NCBI RefSeq assembly: GCF_003612015.1
Contig: NZ_RARB01000008.1
Coordinates: 398-64,397, forward strand
Direction: 5' to 3'
Length of the DNA stretch: 64,000 nt
From: Pantoea piersonii
GTDB lineage: Bacteria > Pseudomonadota > Gammaproteobacteria > Enterobacterales > Enterobacteriaceae
The stretch's first letter is position 1; the number at the start of each line of letters is the position of its first letter. The notes beneath the pieces were generated by a model. The model saw nothing but the letters and a program-made list of their open reading frames with translations, ran no database searches and was not told the origin of the DNA. This document shows, one piece after another, positions 31,468 to 42,700 of this stretch. The position numbers were made by a program, and so were the translations under genes.

Positions 31468-34164
31468 ATGTCCGAATTAAAACTGGAAAGCCAAACGCTG
31501 GCGAAAAATAGCCGCGGCGCTGCGCGAAACGGCGAAAAAAAATATTTAATCGAGCAGGAAGCGAGCCGCTCCGTTGAGGCGACGCTGGCCAGCTTGCATA
31601 GCCAGGCGGCAGGCCTGAGCCAGCAGGAGGCGGAGCGCCGTCTGGCGCAGTTCGGCCCTAACGAAGTAGCGCAGGAAAAAGCGCCGCCTGCGCTGTTGCA
31701 GCTGCTGATGGCGTTTCATAACCCCTTTATCTACGTGCTGCTGGCACTGGCGCTGGTGAGTTTTTTCACCGACTACTGGCTGCCGCTGCGCGCGGGCGAC
31801 GAGGGCGATCTCACCGGCGTCACTATTATCTGCACCATGGTAACGCTGAGCGCCATGCTGCGTTTCTGGCAGGAGTTTCGTACCAACCGCGCCGCGCAGG
31901 CGCTGAAGTCGCTGGTCCGCACGACGGCGACCGCCATGCGCGACGGCGCGCCGCAGGAGGTCGCCATGCGCGAGCTGGTGCCAGGCGATATCGTTCTGCT
32001 CAGCGCGGGCGATCTGGTGCCCGCCGATGTCCGCCTTATCAGCTCGCGCGATCTTTCCGTCAGCCAGGCCGTGCTGACCGGCGAGTCGCTGCCGGTGGAG
32101 AAAGTGGACCTCAGCGCCGATGTGGCGGTAAAAAGCAGCAGCGCGCCAGCGAGCGGCAAGAGTCTGCTGGAGCTGGATAACATCTGCCTGATGGGCGCCA
32201 GCGTATCCAGCGGCAGCGCGTGCGCCGTTGTCGTCGCGACCGGCAGCCTGACCTGGTTCGGGTCGCTGGCGAAGTCGCTGGTCGGCAGCCGCGCCCAGAC
32301 CGCTTTCGATCGCGGCGTCAACAGCGTCAGCATGCTGCTGATCCGCTTTATGCTGATTATGGTGCCGGTGGTGCTGTTTATTAATGGCTTCAGCAAAGGA
32401 GACTGGACCGACGCCACGCTGTTCGCGCTGGCCGTCGCCGTGGGGCTGACGCCAGAGATGCTGCCGATGATCGTCAGCTCTAATCTGGCGAAAGGGGCCA
32501 TGGCGATGGCGCGGCGCAAAGTTATCGTTAAGCGCCTGAACGCGATTCAGAACCTCGGCGCGATGGATCTGCTCTGCACCGATAAAACCGGCACCCTGAC
32601 GCAGGATGAGATCCAGCTGTCGCACGCGCTTAACTGCGCCGGCGACGAGGATGCGCGCGTGCTGCTGCTGGGCTGGCTGAACAGCAACAGCCAGACGGGA
32701 AGCAAAAATCCGATGGATCGCGCGGTAATGCGCGCAGGCGCGATGCAGGTCAGCGAGACGCAGCGCAGCCGCTACCACAAACAGGATGAACTGCCTTTTG
32801 ATTTCGCGCGACGTCGCCTGTCGGTACTGCTGGAAGATCTGCAGCAGGGCGAGTCGCTGCTGGTCTGTAAAGGCGCTGTCGAAGAGATGCTTGCCGTGTC
32901 GACGACGATTCGCCTTTACGGCGAGTGCGTCCCGCTCTGTGACGACCGCCGGGCAATGCTGCAGGCGCTGGCTGAAGAGTATAACCAGCAGGGCTTCCGC
33001 GTGCTGCTGGTGGCAACGCGCGCAGGCGACATCGCGCCGCCGCTGGCGCAGGCGGATGAGCGCGAGCTGACGCTGGAAGGGATGCTGACTTTCCTCGATC
33101 CGCCAAAAGCGAGCGCTGGCCTGGCGATTCAGGCGCTGCGCGACAACGGCGTGGCGGTCAAAGTGCTGACCGGCGACAACCCGGTGGTCACGGCGCGTAT
33201 CTGCCAGGAGGTGGGACTGGACGCCAGCGCGATGCTGACCGGCGATGAGATTGAGGCGATGAGCGACGGCGAGCTGGCGCAGGCCGCAGAGCGGAGCAGC
33301 CTGTTCGCCAGGCTGACGCCGCCGCAGAAAGCGCGGCTGGTACGTCTGTTTCAGCAGAACGGCCACACGGTAGGCTTCCTCGGCGACGGCATTAACGACG
33401 CCCCGGCGCTGCGCGACGCCGACGTCGGGATTTCGGTCGACAGCGCGGCGGATATCGCCAAAGAGTCCTCCGATATTATCCTGCTGGAGAAAGATCTGCG
33501 CGTGCTGGAAGAGGGCGTGCTGAAAGGGCGCGAAACCTTCGGCAATATCATCAAGTACCTGAATATGACCGCCAGCTCTAACTACGGCAACGTCTTTTCC
33601 GTACTGATCGCCAGCGCCTTTATTCCGTTTCTGCCGATGCTGTCGATTCAGCTGCTGCTGCAGAACCTGATGTATGACATCTCCCAGCTGGCGCTGCCCT
33701 GGGACAAGATGGATGCGGAGTTCCTGCGCAAGCCGCGCAAATGGGACGCCAGCAATATCCGGCGCTTTATGCTGTGGATGGGGCCGACCTCGTCGCTGTT
33801 CGATATCACCACCTTTGCGCTGATGTGGCACGTTTTCGGCGCCAATCATGCGGGCGCGCAGTCGCTGTTTCAGTCCGGCTGGTTTGTTGAAGGGTTGCTG
33901 TCGCAGACGCTGGTGGTGCATATGCTGCGCACGCAGAAGATCCCCTTTATTCAGAGCCGCGCGGCGCTGCCGGTACTGTTGACTACGTTCGGCATTATGG
34001 CGCTTGGCATCGGCATTCCGTTCTCGCCGCTTGGCGCGATGGTTGGACTGGCGCCGCTGCCGCTCGCCTATTTCCCCTGGCTGGTGGCGACGCTGTTCGG
34101 CTACTGCCTGGTGGCTCAGGGAATGAAACGGATCTATATCCGCCGCTTCGGTCAGTGGTTCTAG
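31468..34164 (+). CDS. mgtB: Mg2+-importing P-type ATPase MgtB
   Basis: This 898-residue inner-membrane P3B ATPase imports Mg2+. It aligns closely with Salmonella MgtB along its length (for example NPFIYVLLALALVSFFTDYW and the last residues RRFGQWF), more closely than with MgtA. The phosphorylation site is CTDKTGTLTQDE with Asp372. TGE appears in LTGESLPVEK and the hinge as GDGINDAPALRDAD. ATG 31429 is in frame, but ATG 31468 follows GGGAGA and gives MSELKLES. The mgtC gene found upstream in Salmonella is absent; the long leader occupies that place. Confidence 0.93.
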   Translation: MSELKLESQTLAKNSRGAARNGEKKYLIEQEASRSVEATLASLHSQAAGLSQQEAERRLAQFGPNEVAQEKAPPALLQLLMAFHNPFIYVLLALALVSFFTDYWLPLRAGDEGDLTGVTIICTMVTLSAMLRFWQEFRTNRAAQALKSLVRTTATAMRDGAPQEVAMRELVPGDIVLLSAGDLVPADVRLISSRDLSVSQAVLTGESLPVEKVDLSADVAVKSSSAPASGKSLLELDNICLMGASVSSGSACAVVVATGSLTWFGSLAKSLVGSRAQTAFDRGVNSVSMLLIRFMLIMVPVVLFINGFSKGDWTDATLFALAVAVGLTPEMLPMIVSSNLAKGAMAMARRKVIVKRLNAIQNLGAMDLLCTDKTGTLTQDEIQLSHALNCAGDEDARVLLLGWLNSNSQTGSKNPMDRAVMRAGAMQVSETQRSRYHKQDELPFDFARRRLSVLLEDLQQGESLLVCKGAVEEMLAVSTTIRLYGECVPLCDDRRAMLQALAEEYNQQGFRVLLVATRAGDIAPPLAQADERELTLEGMLTFLDPPKASAGLAIQALRDNGVAVKVLTGDNPVVTARICQEVGLDASAMLTGDEIEAMSDGELAQAAERSSLFARLTPPQKARLVRLFQQNGHTVGFLGDGINDAPALRDADVGISVDSAADIAKESSDIILLEKDLRVLEEGVLKGRETFGNIIKYLNMTASSNYGNVFSVLIASAFIPFLPMLSIQLLLQNLMYDISQLALPWDKMDAEFLRKPRKWDASNIRRFMLWMGPTSSLFDITTFALMWHVFGANHAGAQSLFQSGWFVEGLLSQTLVVHMLRTQKIPFIQSRAALPVLLTTFGIMALGIGIPFSPLGAMVGLAPLPLAYFPWLVATLFGYCLVAQGMKRIYIRRFGQWF

Positions 34165-34174
34165 GAGGGCGGCA

Positions 34175-34261
34175 ATGAGAAGGGTAAGGCTCGATCGGGC
34201 GTTTATCGGCGTGGCTGTTATCGCCATTGCGCTGATTTTACTGACGGTCATTGTACGCTAA
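34175..34261 (+). CDS. 28-residue membrane peptide after mgtB (MgtR-like position)
   Basis: A frame of 28 codons starts at ATG 34175, seven bases after a strong AGGAGGGCGG-type ribosome site and ten bases after the mgtB stop. The peptide begins MRRVRLDRAF and continues as a single hydrophobic segment (IGVAVIAIALILLTVIV) ending in Arg: a basic N-terminus followed by one membrane helix. In Salmonella the 30-residue MgtR lies in the same place in mgtCBR and controls MgtC/MgtA turnover. The sequences are not clearly alike, so the link is positional and architectural. A terminator follows at once. Confidence 0.7.
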   Translation: MRRVRLDRAFIGVAVIAIALILLTVIVR

Positions 34262-34268
34262 ATCATCG

Positions 34269-34301
34269 GCGGCGAGGCGACTCGCCGCTTTTCCATTTTT
34301 T
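34269..34301 (+). terminator. Terminator of the mgtB unit
   Basis: GCGGCGAG and CTCGCCGC pair across GCGA, followed by TTTTCCATTTTTT. It starts eight bases after the small peptide gene, which places that gene inside the mgtB transcript. Confidence 0.85.
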
Positions 34302-34530
34302 AGCCCGTTTCTGTGGTTAAGAATGGTCTTAAATTTCTCCTCTGCAAACTCCCCTGTATCCGCGCTCACCGCTCCGGTTTTATTACGAAAACCGGTAAAA
34401 TCCCCTAAACATTCAGCTTAAAAAATCAGCAAACGAAAGTTGTCGCTAACAGTAAATTATGGGTAATATGCGGCCACTTTTACCTGAGTTAACATAATTT
34501 ACGATTACTTTACGTGACAGGGATTGTCGG

Positions 34531-36225
34531 ATGGTTTTCCAGCATAAATGTATTCTTTTCTCCGTCGCTCTGCTGAACGGCGCGTTTTTTACCGCACAGG
34601 CCACCGCCGCAGAGGCGCTGCCTGACGGAAATGACCAGCTACGCCTCCAGCAACAGCGCCAGCAGGCGCTGGAGCGCCAGATTGAACCGAAAGCGCCGGA
34701 TGTGCGTCTTTCGCCGCCGTCTTCCAGCTTCGGCAGCATCGTTTTTCCCGCTGAACGTCCCTGTTTCACCATCGCGCGCGTCGAGCTGCAGGGGCAGCAG
34801 GCGCTGCCCCGCTGGCTGCCGCTTAACCGCATCGCCAGCCAGGCGCAGGGGCGCTGCCTGGGGGCGAAAGGCATCAACCTGCTGATGAGCACGCTGCAAA
34901 ACCGGCTGGTGGATCACGGCTATGTCACCACGCGCGTGCTGGCGCCGTCGCAGGATCTCAACAGCGGCGCGCTGCGTCTGGTGATCGTGCCGGGCTACGT
35001 GCGCGAGGCGAAACTGACGCCGGAAAGCGACCACTATCTCTGGCTCTACAGCGCCTTTCCTGCTCATGCGGGCAACCTGCTTGATTTGCGGGATATCGAA
35101 CAGGGGCTGGAAAATCTGCAGCGCCTGCCGACTGTGCAGGCGGATATGTCGGTGGTTCCCGGCGAACAGCCTGGCGAAAGCGATATTCAGGTGCGCTGGC
35201 AGCAGAAAAAGATGTGGCGCGTCGGCGTCTCGCTGGATGACTCCGGCACCCGCAGCACCGGCCGTTATCTGGGCGGCGTGACGCTTTCGCTCGACAACCC
35301 TTTTGCGCTGAGCGATCTCTTGTATCTGTCGGCCACGCACGACCTGCAGGGCCAGGGCGGCAAGGGCAGCAAAAACCTCACCGGCCACTATTCGGTGCCG
35401 TTCGGCTACTGGATGTTCTCCGCGACGGGCAGCGATTACGACTATCACCAGACGGTGGCCGGACGTAATCAGGATTATCGCTACAGCGGCAAAAGCAAAA
35501 GCCTCGATGTCCAGCTCAGCCGCGTGCTGCACCGCAGCGGCACGCAGAAAACCTCCTTTACCTACGACGTGCTGACGCGCGAAAGCCGCAACTATATCAA
35601 CGACACCGAAGTGCAGGTGCAGCGGCGACAGACCGCCGCCTGGCGTATCGGTCTGCAGCATCGCCACTACATTCAGCAGGCTACGCTGGACGCGGGCATC
35701 AGCTATCAACGCGGCACGCGCTGGTTTGGCGCGCAGCCTGCGCCGGAGGAGTATTTCGGCGAGGCGACGGCGCTGAGCAAAATCGTGCAGCTTAATGCGC
35801 AGTTCAATCTGCCGTTTACGCTTGGCGATCAGCATTTTCGTTACAACATGCAGTATCTGCGCCAGATGAGCAACACGCCGCTTACGCCGCAGGAGCAGTT
35901 CGCTATCGGCAACCGCTGGACGGTGCGCGGCTTCGACGGCGAGCGCACCCTTAACGCCAGCCGCGGCTGGTATGTGCGCAACGATATCGCCTGGAGCACG
36001 CCGCTGCCCGCGCAGGAGTTCTACCTGGGCGCGGATTACGGCGAAGTCGGCGGCGCTGGCAGCGAACTGTTAACCGGCCAGCATCTGGCAGGCGGCGTGG
36101 CGGGGCTGCGCGGGCAGGCGTTCAACACCGGCTATGACCTGTTTATCGGCACGCCGTTCTCCAGACCGGATGGCCTGCGCACCAGCTACGTCACGCTCGG
36201 CTTCAACCTTAACTGGAGCTACTGA
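34531..36225 (+). CDS. cdiB: Two-partner secretion outer-membrane transporter CdiB
   Basis: The 564-residue precursor has a signal peptide ending TAQATA, a Gln/Arg-rich N-terminal helix ([15 protein letters not shown]), a POTRA-2-type ShlB domain ([12 protein letters not shown] to [10 protein letters not shown]) and a C-terminal 16-strand barrel with the conserved loop-6 motif VRGFDGE. It exports CdiA across the outer membrane. It is the first gene of a cdiBCAI cluster: cdiC follows after nine bases. Confidence 0.92.
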   Translation: MVFQHKCILFSVALLNGAFFTAQATAAEALPDGNDQLRLQQQRQQALERQIEPKAPDVRLSPPSSSFGSIVFPAERPCFTIARVELQGQQALPRWLPLNRIASQAQGRCLGAKGINLLMSTLQNRLVDHGYVTTRVLAPSQDLNSGALRLVIVPGYVREAKLTPESDHYLWLYSAFPAHAGNLLDLRDIEQGLENLQRLPTVQADMSVVPGEQPGESDIQVRWQQKKMWRVGVSLDDSGTRSTGRYLGGVTLSLDNPFALSDLLYLSATHDLQGQGGKGSKNLTGHYSVPFGYWMFSATGSDYDYHQTVAGRNQDYRYSGKSKSLDVQLSRVLHRSGTQKTSFTYDVLTRESRNYINDTEVQVQRRQTAAWRIGLQHRHYIQQATLDAGISYQRGTRWFGAQPAPEEYFGEATALSKIVQLNAQFNLPFTLGDQHFRYNMQYLRQMSNTPLTPQEQFAIGNRWTVRGFDGERTLNASRGWYVRNDIAWSTPLPAQEFYLGADYGEVGGAGSELLTGQHLAGGVAGLRGQAFNTGYDLFIGTPFSRPDGLRTSYVTLGFNLNWSY

Positions 36226-36234
36226 GAGGCCGAC

Positions 36235-36762
36235 ATGCGCGCAGGACAATATGAGATTAAATCGCCGCTGATCCTCGGTGGCGACGAGAGCGAGGCGGAG
36301 GTGCTGGGCGCCGCCGTCTGGCTGTGGATACATTCGCCGCTGCACCGCGACGCGCCGCTGCATGCGCTGCCGACGCTGCTGCTGCCGATTATCAAACAGC
36401 AGCAGTATGTTCTGGTGGCGGAGGCGGGCCAGCCGGTGTTTTTCTTTAGCTGGGCCTGGCTGAACAGGGAGACGGAAGCGCGCTATCTCACGCTGCCCGC
36501 CATCCATTTTCCGCCTGAAGACTGGAACAGCGGCGATCGCATGTGGTGCTGCGACTGGATCGCGCCCTTCGGCCATACGCTGGCGATGAGCCGTCTGGTG
36601 CGCCGCGACCTCTTTCCTCACGCCTGCTGGCGGGCGCTGGATCATCGCGGAGAGCAGCGCGGCAAGCGCGTGTTTAACTTTCATGGCGGCAGCGTCAGCC
36701 ATGAGGCGGCAAAACGCTGGCAGCAGCAGCATCCGCTCGCCGTGGAGCTGCCACAAATCTGA
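36235..36762 (+). CDS. cdiC: HlyC-like toxin lysine acyltransferase CdiC
   Basis: The 175-residue protein belongs to the RTX toxin-activating acyltransferase family. It matches E. coli HlyC at the key segments SPLHRD (catalytic His37, HlyC His23), SWAWLNRE and GDRMWCCDWIAPFGH (Asp107, HlyC Asp92). Such a gene between cdiB and cdiA defines the BCAI type of CDI locus. HlyC transfers acyl chains from acyl carrier protein to lysines; the target of CdiC in CdiA is not known from sequence. GAGAGG precedes the start, and cdiA begins 12 bases after its stop. Confidence 0.87.
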   Translation: MRAGQYEIKSPLILGGDESEAEVLGAAVWLWIHSPLHRDAPLHALPTLLLPIIKQQQYVLVAEAGQPVFFFSWAWLNRETEARYLTLPAIHFPPEDWNSGDRMWCCDWIAPFGHTLAMSRLVRRDLFPHACWRALDHRGEQRGKRVFNFHGGSVSHEAAKRWQQQHPLAVELPQI

Positions 36763-36774
36763 TAAGGACATTAG

Positions 36775-39700
36775 ATGAACAGAAACCTGTACCGAATCAT
36801 TTTCAACAAAGCGCGCGGCATGCTGATGGTGGTGGCCGATATTGCCCGTTCGGGCCGCGCGGGCAGTTCCCGCTCCTCCGGCGTGGGCCATACCCTGAGC
36901 CGCCTGATCGGCAAAGTCGGGGCGCTGAGTTTTAGCCTCTGGCTGGCGATGGGCGTGATACAGCCCGCCAGCGCCGCGATCGTGGCGGACGCGCAGGCGC
37001 CTGGCGGACAGCAGCCGACCATTATCAACAGCGCCAACGGCACGCCGCAGATCAATATCCAGACCCCCTCCGCAGGCGGCGTTTCGCGCAACAGCTACAG
37101 CCAGTTCGATGTCGGGCAGCAGGGCGCCATCCTGAACAACTCGCATAAAAACGTGCAGACCGAACTGGGCGGCATGGTAAGCGGCAACCCCTGGCTCGCC
37201 AGAGGCGAAGCCAAAGTGATCCTCAACGAGGTCAACTCGCGCGATCCCAGCCGCCTGAACGGTTTTGTGGAGGTGGCGGGACAAAAAGCGGAGGTGGTGA
37301 TCGCCAACCCGTCCGGCATCACCTGCAACGGCTGCGGTTTTATCAACGCCAACCGCGCCACCCTGACCACAGGCCAGGCGCAGATGAATAACGGCAACCT
37401 CACCGGCTTTAACGTCGAGCGCGGAGAGGTGGCGGTCGAAGGCGCAGGGATGGACAGCTCGCGCCAGGACTACACCGACATTATCGCCCGCTCGGTAAAA
37501 ATCAACGCCAGCGTCTGGGCTAACGACCTGAAGGTGACTACCGGCCGCAACCAGGTGGATGCGGCGCATCAGCAGGTAACGAAACAGAGCGACGATCCCG
37601 CCTCGCGCCCGCAGATGGCGCTCGATGTCTCCAGCCTTGGTGGCATGTATGCCGGAAAAATTCGTTTGATTGGCACCGAAGCGGGCGTCGGCGTACGCAA
37701 CGCCGGCAGCATCGGCGCGCAGGCGGGCACCGTCGTGATCAGCGCCGACGGACGTATTGAGAACAGCGGCAGCATACAGAGCAGCGGCGAGCTGCAGGTT
37801 GCCGCCAGCGAGGGCGTCAGCAACAGCGGCGCGATCTTCTCCGGCGGCAACGCCACGCTCTCCAGCGCGGCGGAGGTAGCGAACAGTGGCTCTGTTGCCG
37901 CACGCAATAACCTCACGCTTCAGGCAGCCAGCCTGAACAGCACCAAAGAGAGCATCCTCGCCGCTGGCGTGCAGAGCGACGGCAAGATCGGCGACTCAGG
38001 CGATCTGACGCTCGCTACCTCAGGCAAGCTGACCGCGCAGGGGCAGAACCTGGCGGGCGGCGACCTGGCCGCGCGCGGGCAGGGGCTGGATCTCAGCGGC
38101 AGCCGGACGCAGGGAAAAAATATCACCCTCGACGCCCGCGACAGCGATCTGGTTACGCGCAACGGCGCTATCGCCGCGCAGCAGCAGCTCAGCGCCAGCA
38201 CCGGCAAGCGGCTGGATAACGACGGCGGCACGCTGACGGCGACTAAGCTCGATCTGCACGCTCACGATCTCTCCAGCCAGCAGGGGCAGATCACGCAAAC
38301 CGGCGGCGATGATCTCTCGCTGACGCTGCAGGGCGACCTGAATAACCGCGGCGGGCGTATTGCGACCAACAGCGGCAATCTGACTCTTAGCGCTGACACC
38401 CTGGATAATCAGTCCGGCGATATTACCCATGCCGGCAGCGGCACGCTGGCGGTTAACGCACGCAGCCTGCAGGGCAGCGGCGGCAGGCTGATCTCGAACG
38501 GCCAGCTCAGCCTGCGCGGCAGCGAGCTTAACCTTGATAACGGTACCACTTCCGCTCAGCAGATCGATGCTGACGCCGACAGCCTGTCGAACCGCCAGGG
38601 CCAGATAGTGCAGAGCGGCAGCGGCGCGATGCGTTTGCATACGCGCGGCGCGCTCGACAATGAAGGTGGCCAGCTGGCGGCCAACGGCGATATCGATCTC
38701 AGTGCGGCGGCGCTCAATAACCGCTCCGGCACCCTCGTCGCCGCGCAGCAGGGCAGCCTGACGGCGCAGGTAAGCGGCACGGTGGATAACCGCCAGGGCG
38801 AAGTGGCGGCGAGCCGCAACGTCACGCTAAACGCCGAGCGGCTGGACAACAGCCAGGGCAAGGTGACCGCAGCGACGGGCAGCGGCAGCATTACGACGCA
38901 GCAGGCGCTGGCGAATCAGGCTGGACGCCTCGAAGCGCAGCAGGATTTTACCCTCAATGCCGCCGGGCTGGAGAATCAGGGCGGCAAGCTGCTCGGCGAT
39001 AACCTTACGCTGGCGCTGGGCCAGAACGCGCTGGATAACCAGAACGGCGTTATCGCCGCCACTGGCGCGTTGCGCAGCGACAGCGGCGCGCTGAATAATG
39101 ACGGCGGGCTGCTGCAGGCAGGTGGCGATCTGCTGCTCGATACGCATGGCGCGCGCCTGAGCAACCAGCTGAGCGGCGACAGCGGCGGCATACTCAGCTC
39201 CGGCGCGCTGACGCTGCGCAGCGGCGAACTGGATAACCGCCAGGGGATGCTGGCGGGCGGCGGCGATACGCAGCTGACTACCCAGGGGCTCAATAACAGC
39301 GGCGGCACGCTGGTGGGCAAGCAGCGCCTGCAGATCAGCAGCGACGGCGCGCTGACCAACGACGCGGGCCTGCTGCAGTCGGGCGGCGATGCCAGCATCG
39401 ACACCCACGGCTATGCGCTGAGCAACCGCGACAGCGGCAGCAAGGGCGGCATCAGCAGTCTGGGCGCGCTTACCCTTAACGCAGGCGCGACCGACAACCA
39501 GCAGGGCTTTATCGCCAGCCAGGGTGACCTTCTTTTCCAGGGCGCGGAGCTGGCGAATCAGCACGGCACCCTGGCTTCACAGGCGGGGCTTTCCGCCGCT
39601 GCGGAGACTATCAACAACCAGAGCGGGACGATTAAAGCGGGCCAGGGGCTGACCCTGAGCGCGACACAGTTGCTGGATAACCAGAACGGCGTTATCGGCG

Positions 39701-42700
39701 CGGGCAAGGCGCTGCGCGTGACCGCCGGAGAGCTGCTCAACGGCCAGGGCACGCTGGCGAGCGGCGAGACGGGCCAGCTGGATTTCGGCGTGCTGGATAA
39801 CCGCGACGGGCAGGTGGCGGCGCAGCAGGCGCTGACGCTGCGCGGCGGCACGCTGAACAACAGCGACGGCGGCCTGATCCAGAGCGGCGATCGCCTCGAT
39901 ATCGGCGTGGACACGCTGCTCAACCAAAACAGCGGCGACAAAGGCGGCCTGACCAGCCAGGGCGATATGGTTATCGCCGCAGAGAAAATGGATAACGCGC
40001 AGGGTCTGGCCCTGAGCGGAAAAGCCTTGCAGCTGGATGCAGGCGGGTTAAATAATGCGGCTGGTACGCTGGTAGCGCAAAACCAGCTCCGCCTCGCCAC
40101 ACAATCCGCACTCAATAACCGGGCAGGCCTGCTGCAGGGCGGTAGCGTGCTTGTTGACAGCAACGGTCAGGGCATCAACAACGAAAACGGCACGCTCTAC
40201 AGCCTGGGCGATCTGCGCCTGCAAAGCGGCGATCTCGACAATCAGGCCGGTACGCTGGGCGCGAAGGGCGACCTTACGCTGCAAAGCGGCGAGCTGGATA
40301 ACCGCAATGGCGGGCGCGTGGTCAGCGAACAGGCGGCCAGCCTGAATGCCACGCATCTGGATAACCGCGGCGGGCAGATCCAGAGCATCGGCGATCTGCT
40401 GCTGTCGAGCGCGCAGGGCGCGATAGATAACGCCGCCGGGCTTATCCGCAGCGGCGCGAACGCCGTACTTAACGCGCTGCAGCTGAACAATCAGGACACC
40501 CAGGGCGCGCAGCAGGGCATTGAAGCGGCGAATATCGAGATCAACAGCGGCAGCCTGGCTAACCAGCGCGGCGCGCTGCTGGCCGATAAGCAACTGACCA
40601 TCAACAGCACCGGCCCGATCGACAACAGCAGCGGGCAGATAAGCGCCGGAGAGGCGTTATCGCTTCAGGGCGACGGTCTGACGCTGACCAACAGCGCGGG
40701 CGTCGTCAAAGCGGGCCGATCGCTGGCGATCCGTGCCGATCGCATCGGCGGCGACGGGCAGCTGCTTTCCCTCGGCGATATCACGCTGGTCAGCCAGCAG
40801 AGCCTGAACAACAGCGGCGAGATGATCGCCAACGGCAACTTTAACTTCACCACGCCAGGCGACGTCACCAACAGCGGCAAGCTGCTGGCGGGCGGTAAGC
40901 TGGATCTGCGCGCCAGTAATCTGCTGAACGCCGCCAGCGGCGAAATCAACGCCGGGCAGGACTGGCTGACGCTGAACGGCCAGCTAACCAACTACGGCCT
41001 GATCGACGGCAAACAGACGCTGTTAAAGGCTGGCACCTTAACCAATATCGGCAGCGGCCGTATCTACGGCGATACGGTGGGCGTGCAGGCTGGTGTCTTC
41101 AATAACCTGGCGGAAAACGGCACCGCCGCCACGCTGGCCGGACGCGAGCGGGTCGATATTGGCGTCCAGACGCTGAACAACCGCGATCACGGCCTGATCT
41201 ACAGCGCAGGGGATATGGCGCTGGGCGGCGAACTGGATGCCGACGGGCTGGCGACCGGCAAGGCCGATACCATCAACAACCACAGCGCGACCATTGAGTC
41301 GGCGGGCGATATGCTCCTTACCGCCGGACAGATCAATAACGTCAACGATCATTTCAGCACCGAGCTGGCGACCGTTTCCACGGAGGCGATCACTGAGTAT
41401 CAGCAGTCGGGTGATACGGTGCGCTGGAAAGCGGGTGAAGAGGGCGTCTTTGTCGATCGCAACTCCGCTGACTCGCTGCGCAACCTCAACACGCCGGGCA
41501 AAACCGGCAGCAACCACGACCGCTTCACCCAGTATGACTACACCCGCACGGTGCAGGAGACGCAGATTGCCGAAAGCGATCCGGCGAAGATTATCGCGGG
41601 CGGCAATATGACGGTGAACGCCGATAAGGTGTTCAACGATAAAAGCCAGATGGTGGCGGGCAATACGCTGACGATGAACGCGGGCGAGCTGGATAACGTC
41701 GAGGTGGCAGGCCAGCGCATCACGACCGACGTTGGTAAGTCCACCCGCTACTACCGCATCCGCCATAAAGGCGGTGACAGTCAGGGCAAAAAAACCTCGG
41801 CCTATACGCCGCCGGACGTGATTGAGACGATTGCGCTGAAGCCGAGCCAGCTGGTCGATCACGGCGACATCAGCGGCAGCCCGGTCACGATTGCGCCGCA
41901 GAGCGCGCAGGGAACCAACGCGGTTATCGGCCATACCGGCAGCGTCAGCGCCGCCGTGGCGGGCAGCACGCTTTCGCCTGACCTGCAGAACGTTGATACC
42001 GGCACGCTGCCAGGCATTGCTGCCGCCGCGCTCAAGCCGGGCCAGCGCTTCGAGGTCGCCAGCAGCGTTACGCCGCAGCAGGGAGAAGCGGCGCGCGTGG
42101 TGCGCATCGTCGGGCCGGATACGCGCCTGCCGGATAACAGCCTGTTTAAGACCAACCCGTCGCCCGACGGCAAATATCTGGTAGAGACCGATCCGCGCTT
42201 CACCCAGGAGAAGCAGTGGCTGAGCAGCGACTATATGCAGGACGCGCTGACGCAGAACAGCGATAGCGTCATGAGGCGCCTCGGCGACGGTTTTTACGAG
42301 CAGCGCCTGATCCGTGAGCAGGTAATCAACCTGACGGGCCAGCGCTATCTGGAGGGATACAGCAACGACGAAGAGCAGTATAAGGCGCTGATGAACAACG
42401 GCATCGCCTTTGGCAAGCAGTACAACCTGACGCTCGGCGTGGCGCTGACGCCGGAGCAGATGGCGCTGCTGACCGAGGATATCGTCTGGCTGGTCAACGC
42501 GCAGGTCCGCCTGCCGGACGGCTCCAGCCAGACGGTACTGGTGCCGCAGGTTTACGCGCGCGTGCAGCCGGGCGATGTGGACGGCAGCGGCGCGCTGATT
42601 GCGGGCCGCAACCTCAACCTGAACCTGGGCGGCGGGCTGTTTAACAGCGGCACCCTGGCCGGACGGGAAGTAGTGAAGCTGAGCGCCGACAACATCACTA

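Noticed and set aside
31546..34251. 901-residue open frame antisense to mgtB
   Set aside because: Its composition (His/Arg/Gln-rich) is typical of the reverse frame of a GC-rich gene, it has no ribosome site or motif, and the plus strand is a clear MgtB.
37700..41300. Regular repeats that could be taken for a CRISPR or DNA repeat array
   Set aside because: They are coding repeats of the CdiA FHA-1 beta-helix, in frame and divergent at the DNA level.
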